Shown piece by piece: positions 62,452 through 64,000 of a stretch of 64,000 nucleotides of DNA. A program made the translations under genes and the position numbers. Position 1 is the first letter of the stretch, and each line of letters starts with the position of its first letter. Under the pieces are notes generated by a model. That model made no database searches, was not told the DNA's origin, and saw nothing but the letters and a program-made list of their open reading frames with translations. This DNA is from Streptomyces sp. NBC_01283 (GTDB taxonomy: Bacteria; Actinomycetota; Actinomycetes; Streptomycetales; Streptomycetaceae), in assembly GCF_041435335.1 (NCBI RefSeq), contig NZ_CP108430.1, positions 186,001 to 250,000 of the forward strand, written 5' to 3'.

Positions 62452-63073
62452 CAGTGTGGTGAAAATCAATCTTCTTCAGTCCATTCTGGGATATGGCAAA
62501 CACATCGTCGGCCACACGTTCATAGAATTCGAATTGATGCCCGGAAGCGATCACGACACTGTCTTTCCTCAGCTCCTCGATGACTTCCTTAAGCCATTGC
62601 AAACTGTCGTAGTCGAGCCCGTTGGCCAGCTCGTCCAGGAAGACGTATGAGGGGCGGGCCAGCAGCAGGCCGACGGCGTACACCTTTTTGCGCTGCCCGT
62701 TTGACAGCGTTCTGCTTGGTCTGTGCATGTCGGTCTCGTCCAGGGTTCCCTTGACGACCGCCTGGACCTCTTCCCAGCCGACGCTCCTCCCGAGCAGGAA
62801 ACGCAGGTTTTCCAGGCCCGACAGCTGCGGATACAGGGCGCAGTCGTCAAACACAGGGAAGACCTGACCTCGGACTTCCGCCAAATGGCGCCCGTTGTAC
62901 CGCACGGCACCCGAATAGTTCTCCAAACCCAGGAGGCACTTGAACAGGGTGGTCTTCCCTGACCCGTTGGGGCCCAGCAGGTAACTCACCCGACCCCTGC
63001 GAAAATCTACTGAAATTGAATTCAGTACCGTCTGGTGGCCGTAGCGCTTCGTGAGGTGTCGCGCACTGATCAT
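62396..63073 (-). CDS. ABC transporter ATPase
   Basis: 225 residues from the ATG at 63073, which has GGAG 11 bases upstream (ATG 63088 is less likely). Walker A GPNGSGKTT, Q-loop region FDDCALYPQL, signature LSNGQRKKV, Walker B YVFLDELANGLD and H-loop ASGHQFEF are all intact. Forms a two-component exporter with the overlapping permease. The operon starts with the small putative peptide gene at 63171-63581. Confidence 0.95.
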   Translation of the reverse strand: MISARHLTKRYGHQTVLNSISVDFRRGRVSYLLGPNGSGKTTLFKCLLGLENYSGAVRYNGRHLAEVRGQVFPVFDDCALYPQLSGLENLRFLLGRSVGWEEVQAVVKGTLDETDMHRPSRTLSNGQRKKVYAVGLLLARPSYVFLDELANGLDYDSLQWLKEVIEELRKDSVVIASGHQFEFYERVADDVFAISQNGLKKIDFHHTDGDRLEDAYATLRANRPR

Positions 63074-63170
63074 CAACGTCAACTCCATTTCTACGTGCGG
63101 GTGGCGGGCAGCAAAGCAGAAGGACTCTGAACCACATTCCCGCCTGGTAAGTCATGCGACACACGGCATG

Positions 63171-63581
63171 TCAGGACTTCCAGCTCCACGCGCCGGACTT
63201 ACTCCCCGAGAAGTAGTGCGTGTAGTCATTCGAATGAAGCTGCACGCTTCCCCACGACGTGAGAACGCCCGCTCCGATAGTGTCCTTCGCTCGCCACTTA
63301 TGGGTAACTGCCGTATTGTGATAGCGCGTCACACCAGTATTCTTGGCGATGTTCGGGAAAATGTGCCCGCTTTCCTGCCATGCCTTGGAAGACGTTACCT
63401 TCTTCCCGTTGTAACCGAAGTAGACCGTGTCGCGGGTCCACATCAAATCGCTACCCCGCTTGAACTGAGCCTTACGGTATTTGGTCTTGACGGCGGCCCG
63501 GGTGCCCGGCTCTTCGGGAGCAAGGCCAGATTCAGCTGCAGAGATACTGGATGCAACTGCAGCGGCAGAACGCATTCTCAT
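63171..63581 (-). CDS. Small putative secreted peptide, ABC-linked
   Basis: 136 residues from the ATG at 63581 (GGAG upstream). The N-terminus MRMRSAAAVASSISAAES could be a short leader. The C-terminal 95 residues are rich in Trp, Tyr, Ser, Thr and His (GSDLMWTRDTVYFGYNGKKV, SWGSVQLHSNDYTHYF, SGAWSWKS), a composition like the beta-sandwich of lactococcin-972-type bacteriocins, although I see no definite family signature. It lies 97 bases before the ABC ATPase gene on the same strand and shares its lower GC content, which fits an export or immunity pair. Confidence 0.6.
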   Translation of the reverse strand: MRMRSAAAVASSISAAESGLAPEEPGTRAAVKTKYRKAQFKRGSDLMWTRDTVYFGYNGKKVTSSKAWQESGHIFPNIAKNTGVTRYHNTAVTHKWRAKDTIGAGVLTSWGSVQLHSNDYTHYFSGSKSGAWSWKS

Positions 63582-64000
63582 CGATTTCTCCGATTCTTGA
63601 AGGCGGGAAAGATCATTTAGATCCTGCCACGTGCCACCAGACCACGGAAGGGGATTCGGGTGATCTACCGTAATCTCAGGACTAAAGTCCCACACGAAGG
63701 ATTGCCGGCGCTGTGCAAAAATCCCGGAGATAAGGTGTCCTGACGGGCTACTTCCAAAAGCCCTTGAGGGGTGACTCCCCCTCCAAAATTACTGAGCAGG
63801 TGTCATTGAACCCTGCGAAGCGACGACGGAGGCGCGGACGCTGATGACCTGTGGGCCGTTGGCGGGGGTGCCGCTCGACGGCGGGCCCCTCCGTCCTCGA
63901 GGATGTTCTGCCGCACAGTGTGGGGCGGTCACGGTGAACTGCCGCTTGTTCTTCAGCGCAGGGGCCGGACCGCACCGGTGCGCTAGGTGCCGTGATCAGG
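63582..64000. other. Window end, no supported gene
   Basis: Upstream of the peptide gene; AT-rich 63590-63790 may hold the operon promoter. Minus-strand frames at 63748-63975 are not recognisable. A gene may continue beyond the window. Confidence 0.35.

Overview
The window is high-GC actinomycete DNA, almost certainly Streptomyces. It has GTG starts, TTA codons in a large regulatory-type gene, A-factor-type signalling genes, SARP and P450 genes, an LAxTG surface protein and HNH/DUF1524 secreted nucleases. The density of insertion sequences, gene fragments and plasmid-type recombinase remnants (tyrosine integrase, excisionase, serine recombinase, Tn3, helicase and Ku fragments) fits a chromosome arm or a linear megaplasmid rather than the core chromosome. 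I saw no tRNA, rRNA or ribosomal protein genes.

Region 1 (0.4-11.4 kb) is a gamma-butyrolactone-type signalling and oxidative tailoring locus. It holds a SARP activator, a ScbR-like (pseudo)receptor, an operon of P450, NmrA-like reductase and FAD monooxygenase, a second ScbR-like receptor, and a divergent AfsA-type butenolide synthase. Four ARE-like operators (ACC-N8-[GC]GT) lie in its promoter regions. A decayed ISL3 transposase, a SnoaL-like protein and a P450/3Fe-4S ferredoxin pair follow. Region 2 (12-23.6 kb) holds scattered single genes: a secreted HNH nuclease, a Nudix hydrolase, a GntR-TetR fusion regulator divergent from a TetX-like flavin monooxygenase with shared palindromic operators, a squalene/phytoene-synthase-family protein, small secreted or membrane proteins, and an NmrA reductase. 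Long stretches between them look non-coding.

Region 3 (23.6-42 kb) has a defence-island character and much decay. It contains orphan, partly inverted type I-E CRISPR repeats without cas genes, and an HTH-coiled coil-TIR-NB-ARC-TPR protein. It also has several membrane-anchored small proteins (one frameshifted), a frameshifted CHAT peptidase gene, a Ku stub, an AT-richer HTH-vWA protein and an integrase with an in-frame amber codon. The main candidate is an intact CHAT-TPR-WD40 protein whose stop overlaps the start of a small membrane-segment protein, a possible protease/effector pair.

Region 4 (42-57.6 kb) is a mobile-element mosaic. A snapalysin-like metallopeptidase with a seven-repeat FG-GAP propeller is followed by an excisionase fragment and an IS256-family element with a perfect 8-bp target duplication. 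A metal-resistance set comes next (TauE/SafE exporter, CDF transporter, CmtR-like sensor); the 5' end of the sensor gene has been replaced by an IS. Helicase and Tn3 fragments, an ArsR regulator with two medium-chain dehydrogenases, and a serine recombinase split by an IS5-family element complete it. Region 5 (57.6-64 kb) has a sortase-type surface protein, a DUF3105 protein, an IS4 remnant, a hypothetical protein, and an AT-richer operon of a small Trp/Tyr-rich putative secreted peptide and a two-gene ABC transporter.

All family names come from motif recognition by eye. No database search was run, and functions of hypothetical genes are not asserted.
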